Under the pieces are notes generated by a model. The model saw nothing but the letters and a program-made list of their open reading frames with translations. It did not search any database and was not told the origin of the DNA. Below, in pieces: positions 43,536-53,230 of a stretch of DNA of 64,000 nt. Origin of the DNA: FEB-25 sp963822175 (GTDB lineage Bacteria; Chloroflexota; Anaerolineae; Anaerolineales; UBA4823); the NCBI GenBank assembly GCA_963822175.1, contig CAWGGJ010000005.1:186001-250000 (forward strand), given 5' to 3'. How positions within the stretch are numbered: the stretch's first letter is position 1; each line of letters opens with the position of its first letter. The translations under genes and the position numbers were made by a program.

Positions 43536-43739
43536 GTTTGGCGGCAGGTTCATTCAAAAACCTGATGGGGCGTGGAGATGGAAGTGGGAGCGGTGGACCG
43601 ACCGAGGCTTTTCATGGAACACATGGCAGCCTGGGTATGAGCTCCGGGTGGGAGTATGGCTGGTAGCTGAAATACTTACTCAGTTGGCACGGTGCAACAG
43701 ACCAGCTATGACGATGTACGGCTGAGCATGCAGAAGTAG
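43504..43739 (+). pseudogene. Fragment of a secreted beta-sandwich protein
   Basis: From about 43516 the frame reads a Trp-rich domain (PDGAWRWKWERWTDRGFSWN, then TWQPGYELRVGVWLVAE). A frameshift near 43676 then moves to YSVGTVQQTSYDDVRLSMQK and a stop at 43737-43739. This looks like the carbohydrate-binding or jelly-roll C-terminus of an extracellular protein. The 5' portion is missing, so it is a leftover of a deleted gene. The following 320 bases to 44059 hold nothing else I can support. Confidence 0.5.
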
Positions 43740-44059
43740 TGAAGACTTCTTGGTGAACAGCTATGGATACTGAGTAATCGATATCCTGGTGCTTGAACTA
43801 CGTACATGCTACACCGGCTTTCGTAATAACCAGGAGCATCCCTGGTGCAGTCCGGTTCCGAAAAGTTCGCCAGAGTTGGGATGCAACCTGTGAGCTCAAT
43901 CGAATTGCCTTGGCAAGAGCGAGCCTTCCATTGTAACAATAATTGATTTAAGCATCTGGTCCTTATGAACTGGATCCTTACTGTCAGATGCAGAACCTTA
44001 GCTCGTCATCCCTGCATTAATTAAATGAAACTAATTTTTTAGCTAATGAGGAGAATAAT

Positions 44060-47000
44060 ATGATCTACAGACTACGGAACGGTATCAGGCTTAGTATTTT
44101 GGTAGCATTCATTGCACTGGGGATTGTAGCAGCCTGGATGCTGGTAGGAAACGCGTTTGCCCAGGGAGTGAACACATCCCCCTCCAATTGGTTACCTGGT
44201 GATGATACCATCGGCATGGCCGCTGAGATTCAGCATACCCCAACTATTGCTCGCGGTGGCGACATACTGCTGGCCGTATGGGCGGATCGTCGGTCAATGC
44301 CAAGCGGGAGTGGCGATTTCTTCGAGACGGCGAGCGATATCTATGGTATGCGGCTGGATGGTAATGGCAACCTGCTCGACGCTGTGCCATTCGTGATAAC
44401 TCAAGCCCAGGCTGCCCAGGATAATCCCAAGGCGGTCTGGAATGGTACTCACTGGCTGGTGGTCTTTGAAAGTTATAGCGTCTCTGCAGGAGGCTACTAC
44501 CAAAAGTCGTTGGCTGCCGTGCGGGTATCACCAAACGGTGAAGTGATGGATGCCAACCCCATCCCAATTTACAATTACTCACCGGTGGGAGGCGCCTGGG
44601 CAGTCGCCAGCGATGGGAATAATTGGGTCGTGGTTTGTGAGACAAGTGACTCTAACAGTAGCTTGAAGGCAATACGCATTACTGCCTCCGGGGTTGTCGA
44701 ACAGCCTCCCAAGCTCCTCATACCGTCCGCCTACTATCTTCGCTTCAATCTGCGCCTGGCCTATGCTGGCGGAGTTTACATGTTCACCTGGATGGACATA
44801 AACGACACGTTAGCTTTGCGCTTCGACAGTGCGCTGAATGTGTTGGATGCCAATCCCATCACCCTGGTTCCTGGTATTGGCCTGGAAAGCCTGGTTTCGA
44901 ACGGCAACCAGTTCTATATCACCTGGCACCAACTACAGCCGGATTTTTCAACGGCAGTCATGGGTTCACGTGTAGATACCAACGGTCAGAAACTGGAACC
45001 CGGGGGAGTCAAAATTTCTGGCAGCAACCAGCCTGATAACGGCACGATGACTAGCGTTGCCTGGGAGGGCACAAACTGGAGGGTGACCTGGGGCTCTAAC
45101 GGCGGCGTGCTTATTTCCAGGGTAAATGCGGATGGACAGGTGTTGGATCCAGGAGGCGTGGCGCTCACAGGTCCATCGACGGGTCCGACTGTCGGCACAT
45201 CGTCCGGTGGTGTGCAAATCGTGTGGGGCAGCTACATAACAGCTGAGAATGACATCTACACGGCGCACGTAAGTGCTGACAACTCTGCCGGACCCACCCG
45301 CGGGCTATCCCTTGGTGGTCCAATGCAGATCCGTTCTGACCTGGCAGTGGGTACTAACGGCTATATGGTCGTCTACCGCTCTGATATTGGTGGGACGCGA
45401 CGAATTATGGCACAGCCGCTGGATACCAATGGCGATCCAATTGGCACCGACCCACTCCAACTCGACTCAGGCGATAACCTGTATGGACCCAATATCCCTG
45501 CGGTCGCCTGGAATGGCTCCCTTTACCTGGTCACCTGGAACAATAGCAGCGGCATTGTAGCCCAGCGCATATTGCAGGATGGAACGCTTGTCGATCCCGT
45601 GCCATTTCTGGTCACGACAGGTTTTGGACCCATCGATGTTTCAGCACTCGGGGATTACTTCCTCGTGGTGGGTCTTCGGTATGATTCCTACCCCGAGTGG
45701 GTTTATGGCATTGGGGCGCGCGTGCGCGGCAGCGATGGCGTGGTTCTGGATCCAGCAGGGTTAACCTTGGCTGGTACCTTTGCTCGCTTTGCAGCCGTTA
45801 CCACCCTGGGTGACCGTTGGCTGGCGGTGTGGCACGTGACTTCGAGCCACGACAATCTCATCGGTAGCACAACTGGTAGCTTTGTCAACGCCGACGGCAC
45901 CAGCCCGGGTGAATTTTCCATCAACGGACCCTACTCAGCGGCTGGTGGAAACGCCATCTTTGAGGTAGCGGTTGCTGCCAACAGCAGCAAGGCGTTGGTG
46001 CTCCAATCCAGCGAGCTGTCCTCAGGTGTCGAGACCGACCTGGCAGCCAACATAGTGAACGTCGATGGCTCCGTGCAGCCTGCTGTCAACCTGACGCCAT
46101 GGCTGGGTAACCAATATAGACCCAGGGTTGCCTGGGATGGCAGTCAGTTCGTGGTAGTCTACAACGAGCAAAGGAACCGCTTTGCGCCTTCGACATTGGA
46201 TGTATTGGATGGACGCAGTGACCTGTTTGGCATGCGCGTCAGCACAACCGGCACAGCTATCGATCCTAAGGGTTTTGCTTTTTCCATCTCTCCATCTGGC
46301 GAGGCATTTCCCAATGTGGCAGCCTCGGGTGGTATAAGCTTGATCACCGGTTCGGTGGTGCGGAACGAGTCACCGTTTGCAGCCTATCGTGTGGGTTATC
46401 AGCGTTTTGGCGTTGGAGGGAATCCGTGGCCAGTGGCAGTGGCCTCCGCGAGCCCCAGCAATGGGGTTATTCCACTTGGTGTAAGCTTCAGCTCGAATGG
46501 CAGCGCTGATCCGGGTGGGAGCATCTCCAGCTATGCCTGGGATTTCGGTGATGGCAGCAGCTCCAGCGAGGCCAACCCCAACCACACATACACTGTACCT
46601 GGTAACTATGTAGCCACGCTGACGATCACTGACAACCAGGCAGCGCAAACAGTCAACACCGTCCCGCTTATTGTTTTAGCCCCTAACCAGCTGCCGGTGG
46701 CAGTGGCAGTGGCTGATCGACTGAGCGGATCACCACCCCTGGATGTGACTTTCTATTCAGACAGCTCTTATGATCCTGATGGTGCATTGGGTAACACGCG
46801 TTGGCAATTCCACGACGGTAGTGAATATTGGAACTCAACGGCTTACTTCAGCTACAATCAGCCTGGCATATACCAGGTAACGCTCACCGTTTGGGACGAC
46901 CGGGGTGCTACTGGAACCGACACACTGACCATCTACGTCGGCCAGCCCAACCAACCACCAGAAGCAGTAGCCGATGAGTATTCCACCCAGATCGATACAA

Positions 47001-48139
47001 CGCTTGAGGTACCTGCATTGTTGGGTGTCTTATCAAATGACGTAGATCCTGAGAACGACCCACTCACTGCGTTGCTAAATAGTGGCCCTTCGCATGGCAC
47101 TCTGGATTTAAACCTCGATGGCTCTTTTAGCTACATACCAGCAGCAGGCTTTCAAGGTTTGGACACATTTACCTATCACGCCAACGACGGACTGGCTGAC
47201 TCCAACCTGGCAACAGTGAGTATCACAGTTACTCCGGTCAACAACGCACCACTGGCGGTGGATGACTCCTACAGCACCCAGGAGGATATACTGCTGGTGG
47301 TAAGCGGACCTGGTGTTCTGCTCAATGATAGTGACCCTGATAATGACCCACTCACCGCCGTGCTCAATAGCATACCGTCGCATGGCACGCTGGATCTGAA
47401 TGCCGATGGTTCATTCACCTATACCCCAACAGCTGGCTTTAATGGTATGGACACGTTCACCTACCGCGCTAACGACGGAGCAGCTAACTCCAACCTGGCA
47501 ACAGTGAATATCACCATCACACCGGTCAACGATCCACCACTCGCAATGGATGATTCTTACTCTACCCATGTGGACTTACCCCTGGTGGTGACTGGACCTG
47601 GTGTGTTACTCAACGATAGTGACCCCGATAACGACCCACTCACCGCTTTGCTCGATAGCAGTCCATCGAATGGCACATTGGATTTCAACACCGATGGCTC
47701 GTTCACTTACACCCCCGCGGCTGGCTTTCAAGGTCTGGATACATTCACCTACCATGCCAATGATGGCATGGATGACTCCAATCTGGCAACCGTGAATATC
47801 ACAGTTGCGCCAGTCAACAACGCACCACTGGCTGTGGACGATTCCTACAGTATCCTGGCGAACCTGCCTCTGGTGGTGGCTGCACCTGGCGTGTTGCTCA
47901 ATGACACTGACGTGGAGAACGACCCACTCACCGCCGTGCTGGATAGCAGTCCATCGCATGGTACGTTGGATATAAATGCTGATGGTTCGTTCACCTACAT
48001 ACCTGACGCTGGCTTTATCGGCGTGGACACATTCACTTACCACGCCAGTGATGGCATGGATGACTCCAATATTGCCACCGTACAAATTACGGTCTCAGGA
48101 TATCAAATCTATCTGCCTGCGTTATTGCGCAGTCAATAA
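44060..48139 (+). CDS. Large secreted protein: propeller-like region, two PKD domains, four cadherin-like repeats
   Basis: A 1359-residue secreted protein with a signal peptide (about residues 1-35, ending in NAFAQ). Residues about 50-780 consist of recurring blade-like units (ILLAVWADRR, WLVVFES, YLVTWNN) suggesting a beta-propeller. Two PKD domains follow (about 788-878 and 880-966; YAWDFGDGSS, TRWQFHDGSEYW). Four copies of a 96-residue VCBS/cadherin-like repeat follow (about 967-1346; AVDDSYST, NDSDPDNDPLTA, SHGTLD, DTFTYHANDG). The C-terminus YQIYLPALLRSQ resembles a motif at the end of many Chloroflexota secreted proteins. A role in surface adhesion or polymer binding is inferred. GAGGAG precedes ATG 44060. 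Confidence 0.88.
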   Translation: MIYRLRNGIRLSILVAFIALGIVAAWMLVGNAFAQGVNTSPSNWLPGDDTIGMAAEIQHTPTIARGGDILLAVWADRRSMPSGSGDFFETASDIYGMRLDGNGNLLDAVPFVITQAQAAQDNPKAVWNGTHWLVVFESYSVSAGGYYQKSLAAVRVSPNGEVMDANPIPIYNYSPVGGAWAVASDGNNWVVVCETSDSNSSLKAIRITASGVVEQPPKLLIPSAYYLRFNLRLAYAGGVYMFTWMDINDTLALRFDSALNVLDANPITLVPGIGLESLVSNGNQFYITWHQLQPDFSTAVMGSRVDTNGQKLEPGGVKISGSNQPDNGTMTSVAWEGTNWRVTWGSNGGVLISRVNADGQVLDPGGVALTGPSTGPTVGTSSGGVQIVWGSYITAENDIYTAHVSADNSAGPTRGLSLGGPMQIRSDLAVGTNGYMVVYRSDIGGTRRIMAQPLDTNGDPIGTDPLQLDSGDNLYGPNIPAVAWNGSLYLVTWNNSSGIVAQRILQDGTLVDPVPFLVTTGFGPIDVSALGDYFLVVGLRYDSYPEWVYGIGARVRGSDGVVLDPAGLTLAGTFARFAAVTTLGDRWLAVWHVTSSHDNLIGSTTGSFVNADGTSPGEFSINGPYSAAGGNAIFEVAVAANSSKALVLQSSELSSGVETDLAANIVNVDGSVQPAVNLTPWLGNQYRPRVAWDGSQFVVVYNEQRNRFAPSTLDVLDGRSDLFGMRVSTTGTAIDPKGFAFSISPSGEAFPNVAASGGISLITGSVVRNESPFAAYRVGYQRFGVGGNPWPVAVASASPSNGVIPLGVSFSSNGSADPGGSISSYAWDFGDGSSSSEANPNHTYTVPGNYVATLTITDNQAAQTVNTVPLIVLAPNQLPVAVAVADRLSGSPPLDVTFYSDSSYDPDGALGNTRWQFHDGSEYWNSTAYFSYNQPGIYQVTLTVWDDRGATGTDTLTIYVGQPNQPPEAVADEYSTQIDTTLEVPALLGVLSNDVDPENDPLTALLNSGPSHGTLDLNLDGSFSYIPAAGFQGLDTFTYHANDGLADSNLATVSITVTPVNNAPLAVDDSYSTQEDILLVVSGPGVLLNDSDPDNDPLTAVLNSIPSHGTLDLNADGSFTYTPTAGFNGMDTFTYRANDGAANSNLATVNITITPVNDPPLAMDDSYSTHVDLPLVVTGPGVLLNDSDPDNDPLTALLDSSPSNGTLDFNTDGSFTYTPAAGFQGLDTFTYHANDGMDDSNLATVNITVAPVNNAPLAVDDSYSILANLPLVVAAPGVLLNDTDVENDPLTAVLDSSPSHGTLDINADGSFTYIPDAGFIGVDTFTYHASDGMDDSNIATVQITVSGYQIYLPALLRSQ
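46952..48103 (+). repeat. Four tandem 288-bp coding repeats
   Basis: The repeats start near 46952, 47240, 47528 and 47816 and encode 96-residue cadherin-like domains. Similarity is high at DNA level, especially between units 2, 3 and 4. They are prone to recombination-driven copy-number change. Confidence 0.8.
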
Positions 48140-48165
48140 ACCCAAGGCTGTTACATCGAATATCT

Positions 48166-48209
48166 GCATCCCCGTGCTTTCTAGATTAGAGCGCGGGGAT
48201 GCATTTTTT
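48166..48209 (+). terminator. Terminator of the large secreted protein gene
   Basis: GCATCCCCGTGCT (48166-48178) pairs with AGCGCGGGGATGC (48190-48202) with one mismatch, followed by ATTTTTTAA. It lies 27 bases past the stop codon. Confidence 0.88.
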
Positions 48210-48303
48210 AATAACTGCACAATTCCTGCTTTGGCAACCCAAGAGCATATATAGATTCAAGGGTTTCCACAGGAAACAATAGCTTTTGAAAAGGAAAAGC
48301 AAC

Positions 48304-48545
48304 CCTAATCAAGTTTTAATCATAACTGGATAATTTGGGTGTATATTAGTGATGTTGACACTTGCAAAAAACTTTTATTGGTATCGCAGGTGTCCACCAC
48401 CGGGTTATGTCAGTTGTCCGTCCCCCCCGGGCAGGTGATACCGGTGGCCCTCCTTAGATTGCCGGACGTGTCCCCCCCACGTCCGGCATCCGTTTAACGT
48501 AATGGAGGGTTCTGGCTAAGTAGCCAAAACCCTCCGGGTTTACCT
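48304..48545 (+). ncRNA. Conserved promoter plus multi-hairpin transcript, copy 2
   Basis: The promoter-like block (CTAATCAAGTTTTAATC, GATAATTT, GGTGTATATTA) matches copy 1. Downstream are TGTCCG/CGGGCA (48415-48433) and TGCCGGACGTG/CACGTCCGGCA (48469-48487), each closed by a TCCCCCC-type loop, with GGTGATACCGGTGGCCCTCC between them as in copy 1. A third hairpin GGAGGGTT/AACCCTCC (48503-48535) resembles a terminator. No reading frame fits. The element lies alone between convergent genes, so a roughly 190-nt small RNA is plausible. Confidence 0.5.
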
Positions 48546-48558
48546 TGTGGGGGGAAGC

Positions 48559-49284
48559 TTACTTGCGGGTCAGGTTGGATACCTGGCTCACCCCGCTCAT
48601 GGATGCTGGGTGGTAGGTCGGCTCAGTGCGCACATGTGCAGCCTGGACGGGTTTTGGTGCTGGCTGCGATACATTGCGGTATTGTGCGGTATGTGTGGAT
48701 AGTGCAGGGTTGGTAGTTAGGGGTTGAGGCTGAGATTGTCTTGCCATCGGATTTACCGCCTGCCGGGGTGCAGCCTGGCTGAATAGCCGGCTCCCATTCA
48801 CTGAAAAAGACCCAATGATGAGTACCCGGATCACCCACACCATGATGGCGACAAAGACTGGCACAACTTTAATCATCGTCTCCCGAGGTACAACCGATCC
48901 GCCCAATGATTCGTGACCAAGAATGGCGATTGCCACTCCCCACCAGGTGAGGATGGCATTCATCGTGGCAGCCAGCAGCCAGGCTCCAAACAGGTACCAG
49001 ACTTCCTTTGGCTCACTGGCGCCTTTTTCGGGGGTAAATAAGCGGGCGATCCCAGCAAAATCGATGCCACAAAAAGCAATCGCCAGGATCGTCGCCCAAC
49101 CTATTCCTGCAAAGCGTAAATCACCAAGTAAATCGGTCAGGGCAAAGTCGGTGGTACTGTAATTGAAGATCTCGAATGCAACCAGGGCTCCAATGATCAA
49201 CACGCCGAATAAAAAGCCGCGTGAGGGCTTCACGCTGTGTGTGATTCGGCTCACATTGACGATAGAATTTCCACTTTTGTTCAT
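48559..49284 (-). CDS. Uncharacterised four-helix membrane protein
   Basis: ATG 49284 follows a perfect AAAGGAG ribosome site, giving 241 residues; the frame extends further upstream but through the promoter. Four hydrophobic segments are visible (about residues 23-40, 50-70, 90-115, 145-170). The last 70 residues are a Gln/Pro/Ser-rich tail (MARQSQPQPLTTNP) probably in the cytoplasm. No family is recognised. The promoter with a central palindrome suggests stress- or signal-controlled expression. Confidence 0.7.
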   Translation of the reverse strand: MNKSGNSIVNVSRITHSVKPSRGFLFGVLIIGALVAFEIFNYSTTDFALTDLLGDLRFAGIGWATILAIAFCGIDFAGIARLFTPEKGASEPKEVWYLFGAWLLAATMNAILTWWGVAIAILGHESLGGSVVPRETMIKVVPVFVAIMVWVIRVLIIGSFSVNGSRLFSQAAPRQAVNPMARQSQPQPLTTNPALSTHTAQYRNVSQPAPKPVQAAHVRTEPTYHPASMSGVSQVSNLTRK

Positions 49285-49353
49285 TTGTATCTCCTTTGGT
49301 TTGATAGACCTGTTAATTGATATAGGATGACATCCGATGGAACAATTGTATAT

Positions 49354-49382
49354 AATATAGAACAATTGTTCTATTTTGTCAA
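49354..49382 (-). promoter_or_regulatory. Promoter with operator palindrome filling the spacer
   Basis: On the minus strand a consensus -35 TTGACA (49377-49382) and -10 TATATT (49354-49359) are separated by exactly 17 bp. The spacer and its edges form a perfect 18-bp palindrome ATAGAACAATTGTTCTAT (49357-49374), and a half copy GGAACAATTGTA lies at 49339-49350. The core GAAC-N4-GTTC matches the LexA box form known from Gram-positive bacteria. A repressor bound here would block RNA polymerase. Which repressor binds is not known. Confidence 0.75.
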
Positions 49383-49503
49383 GAGGTAATTTTTCTGATT
49401 CCATGACTTCCCACCTTTCCCACTCAACACATTTCTTTAGTTTGTCGTGTTTTTCGATATTCACAGGCATAATATGTATCTGTAGGGGCGAAAAATAGTA
49501 CAT

Positions 49504-50037
49504 ATTTGATTACACCTTGCGAGTAGAGCGGGATCGTTTAGCGTGATGTTAATTGTCCTCATAATAAAGACACTACTTGCCACACAACCAGAAACCGGTT
49601 GTATACCAAAAAGCGGGCATGCGGTCGGTATGCAGTCTATTACTAGCCATAATTTCTTAAACCCCCAGACTGGATGCATCTCATGAACATACTCATAGAA
49701 TGTAGCAATGGCACTCCTGCACAATATCAAGTTTTTATCGGAGCTGAATGGACATCCTGATTTGGGGTGATATCACTGTGAGTTAATTCCAGGCTCAATA
49801 CCACTCTCCGGTATCCCAATCTGTACAGTCGTTGAGTTGACGTATTAAAGGGATAAGCATACAATCCAATTATCATACCCAAACGAAACCGCTATCACTG
49901 CTCCATTATCAAGATTATTCTATGTAATTTTCTGGGTAACAACGCACCAAGTCACAAATATTCTCCGCTATCCCTATATGACAGCAGTTAACTTATGAAG
50001 TCTTAATCCTGAGAAGCTGAATAAAGCGAGGTTAAGC
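49504..50037. other. Gap, nothing recognised
   Basis: No convincing gene, repeat or hairpin terminator in this 534-base stretch. GAGG at 50026-50029 serves the next gene. Confidence 0.4.
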
Positions 50038-53000
50038 ATGGATAAACAAATTTTCGTTGCTCGCGAGGGGGAACTGGCACAGCTCGACAGTTTTCTCAAA
50101 AAGGCATTAATCAATCAGGGAATGATATGCTTCGTGACAGGCGAAGCTGGCAGCGGTAAATCAACCCTGGTCACCGAGTTTGCCCGGCGAGCGCTGGAAC
50201 AGCGTAAAGACCTGGTCGTCGCCGTGGGGCAAAGCGATGCTCAGACAGGGGTGGGCGACCCCTATTTGCCCTTTCGTGAGGTGCTTAGGCAACTGACAGG
50301 GGATGTGGAAACCAAGCTCGCCAAGGGTGCAATCAGTGCGGAGAACGCAGACCGGTTGCGCAAAATGGTGAGTGTGTCTGCACGCTTTCTAGTGGAAATC
50401 GCACCCGACCTGGTCGGTTTGTTCGTACCTGGTGCTGGGCTGGCTATGAAGGCCGCGAAAGCGACCGCAGATAAAGCCGGCTGGCTGGGGAAGCTAGAGA
50501 AATTGTCGCAGAGACCTAAGGCAGGCGAAGGGATGGGTAACAAAGACCTGGATCAGAACATGGTATTTGAGCAATACACACGCTTTGTGACCACCCTGGC
50601 AGGTAAAAGCCCTCTGCTACTGATCCTGGACGACCTGCAGTGGGCAGATTCAGCGTCAATTGGATTATTATTCCGCTTAGGGAGGCGCATCGAGGAACAC
50701 CGAATTTTAATTATAGGTACGTATCGACCTGAAGAGGTGGCTATCGGTAGGGCAGGTGATCGACATCCCCTGGAGAAGGTGCTGACCGAGTTCAAGCGCT
50801 ATTATGGAGATATCTGGGTGGATCTGGACATGGCTGAGCAGGTCGAAGGCAAGCAGTTTGTAACTGCCTTCCTGAATACCGAGCCCAACCTGCTAAATCA
50901 AGAATTTTGCCAGAAGCTCTTTCATCATACTGCGGGACACCCTTTGTTTACCATCGAGCTACTGCGCAACATGCAAGAGCGAGGTGACTTGGTCCGAGAT
51001 GATCAAGGTCGATGGATGGAGTCCTCAGCTCTGGATTGGGAGTCATTACCCATGCGCGTGGAAGGCGTCATCGAGGAGCGCATCAATCGCCTGGGGCAAA
51101 ATCTACGATCGATTCTGACTATCGGAAGTGTGGAGGGTGAGGATTTCACGGCTGAAGTGGTCGCTCGTGTACAGAGTGCGGATGTGCGCTGGCTGATTCC
51201 CAAGCTGAGTGAGGAGTTGGAGCGACAGCATCGCTTGGTGAAGTCACAGGGCATTCGGCGGATTACCCCTGATGGTCAGCGCCTGTCCATGTACCGGTTT
51301 CAGCACAATTTATTCCAGACATACCTGTACAACAAATTGAATGAGGCAGAGCATGCGTACATGCATGAAGATGTTGGGAATGCACTGGAGACGTTGTATG
51401 ACGATCAGGTGGATGAGATTGCAGTGCAACTGGCGCGACATTTTGATCTGGCGGGAATAGGAGAGAAAGCGCGCACTTATTTGGAGAAGGCTGGGAAGCA
51501 GGCAGCGGATAGATATGCCAATGACGAAGCCATCGGGTATTTCACCCGAGCCCTCGATCTGACCTCAGAGAATAAGCCCAACGAACGCTATAAATTGTTG
51601 CTCAGGCGCGAAGAGATCTATGGCTTACAAGGCAAGCGTGAGCACCAAGCGCATGACTTAACCGCGCTGCAGGAACTCGCCCAGATTCTGGCCGATGATT
51701 TGAAGCGGATCGAGGTTGCCTTGCGGAATGCAATATATGCTAATGCGACGAATAACTACACTGCAGCTGTTGATTCAGCTCAAGAGGCTATTCACCTTGC
51801 TGAAGCTATCCCAGATATCAGGGGTCAGGCAGTAGGTCATTTTCAGTGGGGGTCTGGTGCTAAATACCAGGGAGACATTGAGAAAGCCCTCAGCCAAATT
51901 GAGCTAGCTCTGGCTTTGTCCCGTGATGCTGGATTGCGCCAAGTGCAAAGCGAACAGCCTGCGCGCCCTGGGTGTGCTCAGTATGGAGCAGGGCGACCAT
52001 GACAGGGCAAAATCTTACTATGAGGAGTCTCTACATATCTCCCATGAGGATGCAGACCTACGGGCTGAGAGTAAAACACTCAACAACCTGGGTAATCTTT
52101 GCCAACTACGAGGGGAGTATGCGAGCGCTAAATCCTATTTCGAGCAAGCCCTGTGTGTCTTTCGTGAAATCGGTGACCGTCTAGGTGAAAGTGTCGAGCT
52201 TGGAAACCTTGGGCTCATCTCTGAGAACCTGGGTGACCTGCGATCAGCCAGAACCTACTATGAGGAGGCCAGGCTCATCAGCCAGGAGATCGGCGACCGA
52301 GATGGTGAGGCATTAATGCTGGGAAATCTCGGTGGGGTATCTGGAATGTTGGGCGATTTTGCTACAGCTAAGTGTTCCTTTGAGCAGGCGCTGCTTCTCG
52401 CCCGCGAGATTGGTAGTCAGGCGGATGAATGCTTTTTTCTTAAGGAACTGGGCTTTACCATGTCCATGCAGGGAAACTATTCCGCTGCCAATGAGTGTTG
52501 CGAGCAGTCGCTGAGGATTGCGCGTAAACTCGGTAATCAGATACGTGAGGCAGAAGCACTCGGCAAATTGGGTATTGTCTGCGATTGTTTAGGTGATTAC
52601 CTAAGTGCTCGAGATCACTATGAGGCTTCCCTACAGGTCGCCCGCAGCTTAGGTGACCGGTTTGGAGAAAGTTATGTGCTGGTAAACCTGAGCTTGCTCT
52701 GCCATCATCTAAGTGAAAACCAACCCGCCAAAGAATATAGCCAGCTTGCATTGAAGATAGCGCAAGAGCTTGGCACCCGCGAAGTCGAGGCGTCTGCTGT
52801 GACCCACCTGGGCCACGCTCTGGTGGGGTTTGGCCATCTGGCCGAGGCTATAGACGCCTACCAACAGAGCTTGGCTCTGCGTCGCGAACTGGGTCAGCTT
52901 CACCTGGCGGCAGAGTCTTTGGCTGGTTTGGCGCGCATTTGCCTGATCCAGGAAAGACCAGGTGAAGCCCAGGCTTTTGTAGAAGAGATCTTTAATTTTC

Positions 53001-53230
53001 TGAAAATCCACACACTTGAAGGAACATTAGAACCGATGCGCGTCTACCTTACCTGCTACCGAGTTTTGACGGCTAACAAGGACTCGCGCTCCAAGGAACT
53101 GCTTATAGCAACGCATAAATTGTTGCAAGAACGGGCCGCCAGAATAGAAAACGAGGAAATGCGTCGCTCATACCTGGAGAATGTGGCTGCTCACCGCGAG
53201 ATCCTGCAGGAGTATGCAAAAATTGGGTGA
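50038..53230 (+). pseudogene. AAA/NTPase-TPR signalling protein, single frameshift
   Basis: Two overlapping frames make one 1063-residue protein. The N-terminal half is a large AAA_16-type NTPase: Walker A GEAGSGKST (35-43), Walker B LLLILDDLQWAD (about 195-206) and a conserved helical lid. From about residue 470 the protein is TPR-rich, with 40-residue repeats (AKSYYEESL, LGNLGLISENLGDL). An extra base near 51946 shifts the frame; removing it joins GLRQV to ANSLRALGVL. No DNA-binding or cyclase domain is visible, unlike many relatives. It may be a STAND sensor awaiting a partner. Status as an error or true lesion is open. Confidence 0.78.

Noticed and set aside
43740..44059. Small minus-strand frame before the large secreted protein
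   Set aside because: No ribosome site or recognisable domain; probable chance frame.
49285..49503. Extended N-terminus of the four-helix membrane protein
   Set aside because: The added residues run through the -10/-35 promoter and operator; ATG 49284 has a perfect ribosome site.
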